DNA of 64,000 bases, from assembly GCA_016201435.1 (NCBI GenBank), contig JACQCT010000015.1:20339-84338 (forward strand), written 5' to 3'. Shown here piece by piece: positions 62,442 through 64,000 of this stretch. Position 1 is the stretch's first letter. Each line of letters begins with the position of its first letter. Origin of the DNA: Nitrososphaerota archaeon (GTDB taxonomy: Archaea > Thermoproteota > Nitrososphaeria > Nitrososphaerales > Nitrosopumilaceae). The translations under genes were made by a program, and so were the position numbers. The notes beneath the pieces were generated by a model that ran no database searches, had not been told where the DNA came from, and saw only the letters and a program-made list of their open reading frames with translations.

Positions 62442-63953
62442 TTGGATTTACAATATTTTGAACACAAGCTAATCACGCCTGAATCAATAGAATATAGAGA
62501 GTATCAGGTAAATCTTGCAAATCAGGCAATAAAAGAAAATTGTCTAGTGGTACTTCCTACTGGATTGGGCAAGACAACAGTGGCACTACAGGTTATTGCC
62601 GAGTTTTTATCAAGAAGGACTGGCGGAGTGTTGTTTCTTGCTCCAACTCGAGTTCTGGCACACCAGCATTATGAATTTTTAAAAAAAACTCTTCTCATAG
62701 ATGATATTGCACTAATAACAGGTGAAGATCTGGTTGCAAAAAGAAAAAAGCTATGGATGAATAGTGTAATATGTGCCACACCTGAGATTACAAAAAATGA
62801 TCTTGATAGACAAATTGTATCGCCTACTCAATTCAACTTGTTAATTTTTGATGAAGCGCATCGTACAATTGGTGATTATGCGTACTCTGGAATTGCAGAA
62901 AGATTCCAGAATGCTGATGTGAGAATTTTAGGCATGACTGCCACACTCCCAAGCGAAAAAGACAAGGCAACTGAAATTCTTAACATTTTAAAAATTACAA
63001 GCATAGCACAAAGAAATGAAGAAAGTCCTGATGTGATACCATACGTTCAGCAAACCAACACTCAATGGATTACGGTTGATCTTCCACTAGAGATGAAAGA
63101 AATTCAAGTGTGTATCAAGGCAGCACTTGAATCACGATATCAAGATTTACGAAGAGCAGGTCTGAATCTCTCTGATAGCAAATCATTATCACAACTTTTA
63201 CGTGTAAGGGAATTTGTAATACGACAAAATAGAAAGGCCGCAAAACCACTTTTTACAGCAATAAGGATAATTCATGCACTAAATGTTCTAGAATCTCACG
63301 GCATTACATCATTTTTGAGGTTTTGTGAGCGTACACAAGCGAAAAAAGGAATTGGAATAAAGGATCTTTTTGAAAATGACCTAAATTTTGCCAAAGCCAT
63401 AAGACTTGCAAAACTTGCTCAATCAAAAGGAATTGAACACTCTAAAATAATAAAATTAAAAGAAATCATAGAATCGTTTCAGGGCAAGGCACTTGTTTTT
63501 ACAAGCTACAGAGATTCAGTGGATGTAATTCATCAAAAACTAATTGAAATGGGTATTGCTGCAGGATTTTTAATTGGCAAAGCAGGTGAAACAGGACTCA
63601 AGCAAAAAAAACAGATTGAAACAGTACAAAAATTTCGGAATGGAGAATACAAAGTACTAGTAGCTACTCGTGTTGGCGAAGAAGGATTAGACATATCAGA
63701 GGTAAACCTTGTTGTTTTTTTTGATAATGTGCCAAGCTCAATCAGATACATACAAAGAAAAGGTCGTACAGGCAGAAAAGACACTGGTAGACTGGTTGTT
63801 CTTATTGCAAAAGATACTACTGATGAGACATATTATTGGATTGGAAAAAGAAAAGTCACTGCAGCTAAAAACATGGGGGATAAAATGTCAAAGGTTTTAG
63901 AAAAGCAACAATTAGGAGTATCTAAAAAAACAGGGTTAGACGCATATCTATAG
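62442..63953 (+). CDS. Hef-type superfamily 2 helicase without nuclease domain
   Basis: 503-residue DNA helicase of the Hef/FANCM/MPH1 class. Motif I PTGLGKTTVAL, motif II DEAHRTIGD, motif III GMTATLPS, motif VI RYIQRKGRTGR, with the long insertion between the two RecA lobes typical of Hef. Euryarchaeal Hef is about 750 residues with a C-terminal XPF nuclease; this one ends after the helicase. It likely processes stalled forks with a separate XPF nuclease. TTG start. The 184-base gap before it holds its promoter; the last 47 bases of the window show only an AT-rich promoter-like start. Confidence 0.9.
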   Translation: MDLQYFEHKLITPESIEYREYQVNLANQAIKENCLVVLPTGLGKTTVALQVIAEFLSRRTGGVLFLAPTRVLAHQHYEFLKKTLLIDDIALITGEDLVAKRKKLWMNSVICATPEITKNDLDRQIVSPTQFNLLIFDEAHRTIGDYAYSGIAERFQNADVRILGMTATLPSEKDKATEILNILKITSIAQRNEESPDVIPYVQQTNTQWITVDLPLEMKEIQVCIKAALESRYQDLRRAGLNLSDSKSLSQLLRVREFVIRQNRKAAKPLFTAIRIIHALNVLESHGITSFLRFCERTQAKKGIGIKDLFENDLNFAKAIRLAKLAQSKGIEHSKIIKLKEIIESFQGKALVFTSYRDSVDVIHQKLIEMGIAAGFLIGKAGETGLKQKKQIETVQKFRNGEYKVLVATRVGEEGLDISEVNLVVFFDNVPSSIRYIQRKGRTGRKDTGRLVVLIAKDTTDETYYWIGKRKVTAAKNMGDKMSKVLEKQQLGVSKKTGLDAYL

Positions 63954-64000
63954 TGTCAACACTTGTAAACCTACAATTAAATACAATAAAACTTCACCAA

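Noticed and set aside
1..64000. CRISPR arrays, rRNA genes, prophage or integrative-element ends
   Set aside because: No regularly spaced repeats, rRNA-like segments, integrase genes or attachment-site duplications next to the two tRNAs were seen.

Overview
The window is an AT-rich stretch of a Nitrososphaerota (Thaumarchaeota) chromosome, most like the Nitrosopumilales ammonia oxidisers. The call rests on archaeal/eukaryote-like genes (S26e, aRF1 with GGQ, family B DNA polymerase, archaeal ThrRS, PurP, GatCAB beside AspRS), many small zinc-ribbon proteins, short divergent promoters with TTTAAATA-like TATA boxes about 25-30 nt before the start codon (mostly leaderless mRNAs), and frequent GTG/TTG starts. 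No amoA, 16S rRNA or other lineage marker lies here, so the genus is an inference.

Layout. 0.1-6.2 kb: small zinc proteins, a phospholipid-headgroup transferase, S26e, a PfkB kinase, an NAD kinase with a C-terminal winged helix, CTP synthase, a 39-residue protein with nine cysteines and a membrane protein. 6.2-12.0 kb: a tightly overlapping trpEGDCBA operon without trpF. 12.1-14.0 kb: a small zinc protein and ilvD. 14.2-19.1 kb: a candidate structured RNA, membrane/secreted proteins including two related His-rich anchored proteins, and a HIT hydrolase. 19.1-22.9 kb: thioredoxin, aRF1, a DsbA-like protein and a winged-helix regulator. 23.0-26.1 kb: a metal block with cbtA/cbtB opposite a DUF4443-type regulator, and a ZIP transporter opposite a winged-helix gene, with palindromic operators in both divergent regions. 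26.1-32.7 kb: purP, then aspS-gatC-gatA-gatB (asparagine through Asp-tRNA(Asn) transamidation, probably glutamine through Glu-tRNA(Gln) too). 32.7-43.1 kb: small conserved archaeal proteins, SDR, LOR/SDH protein, secreted metzincin, HD phosphohydrolase, cobalamin adenosyltransferase, tRNA-Phe, stand-alone Lrp ligand domains, VOC protein, and a class III cyclase with a zinc-ribbon partner. 43.1-44.6 kb: candidate RNA and threonine dehydratase.

44.6-51.8 kb is the accessory-looking part: a decayed transposase fragment; a CAP-domain protein whose end is lost where the next ORF begins; a membrane protein joining a histidine-kinase-type phosphoacceptor domain directly to an outward-facing metzincin protease, with no kinase ATPase domain; a response regulator with winged-helix and zinc-ribbon segments; a processive family 2 glycosyltransferase; and a secreted NodB-like protein whose metal ligands are all substituted. 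The secreted metzincin at 36 kb and the NodB-like protein share a tryptophan-rich ~38-residue C-terminal repeat that looks like a common surface module.

51.8-64.0 kb: an NRAMP transporter behind two DtxR/MntR-like boxes that resemble those at the ZIP gene (suggesting one metal regulon), FMN reductase, tRNA-Val, thrS, a TPR protein, an agmatinase-family enzyme, a zinc ribbon, family B DNA polymerase, dCMP deaminase, an unrecognised 447-residue protein and a Hef-type helicase without its nuclease half.
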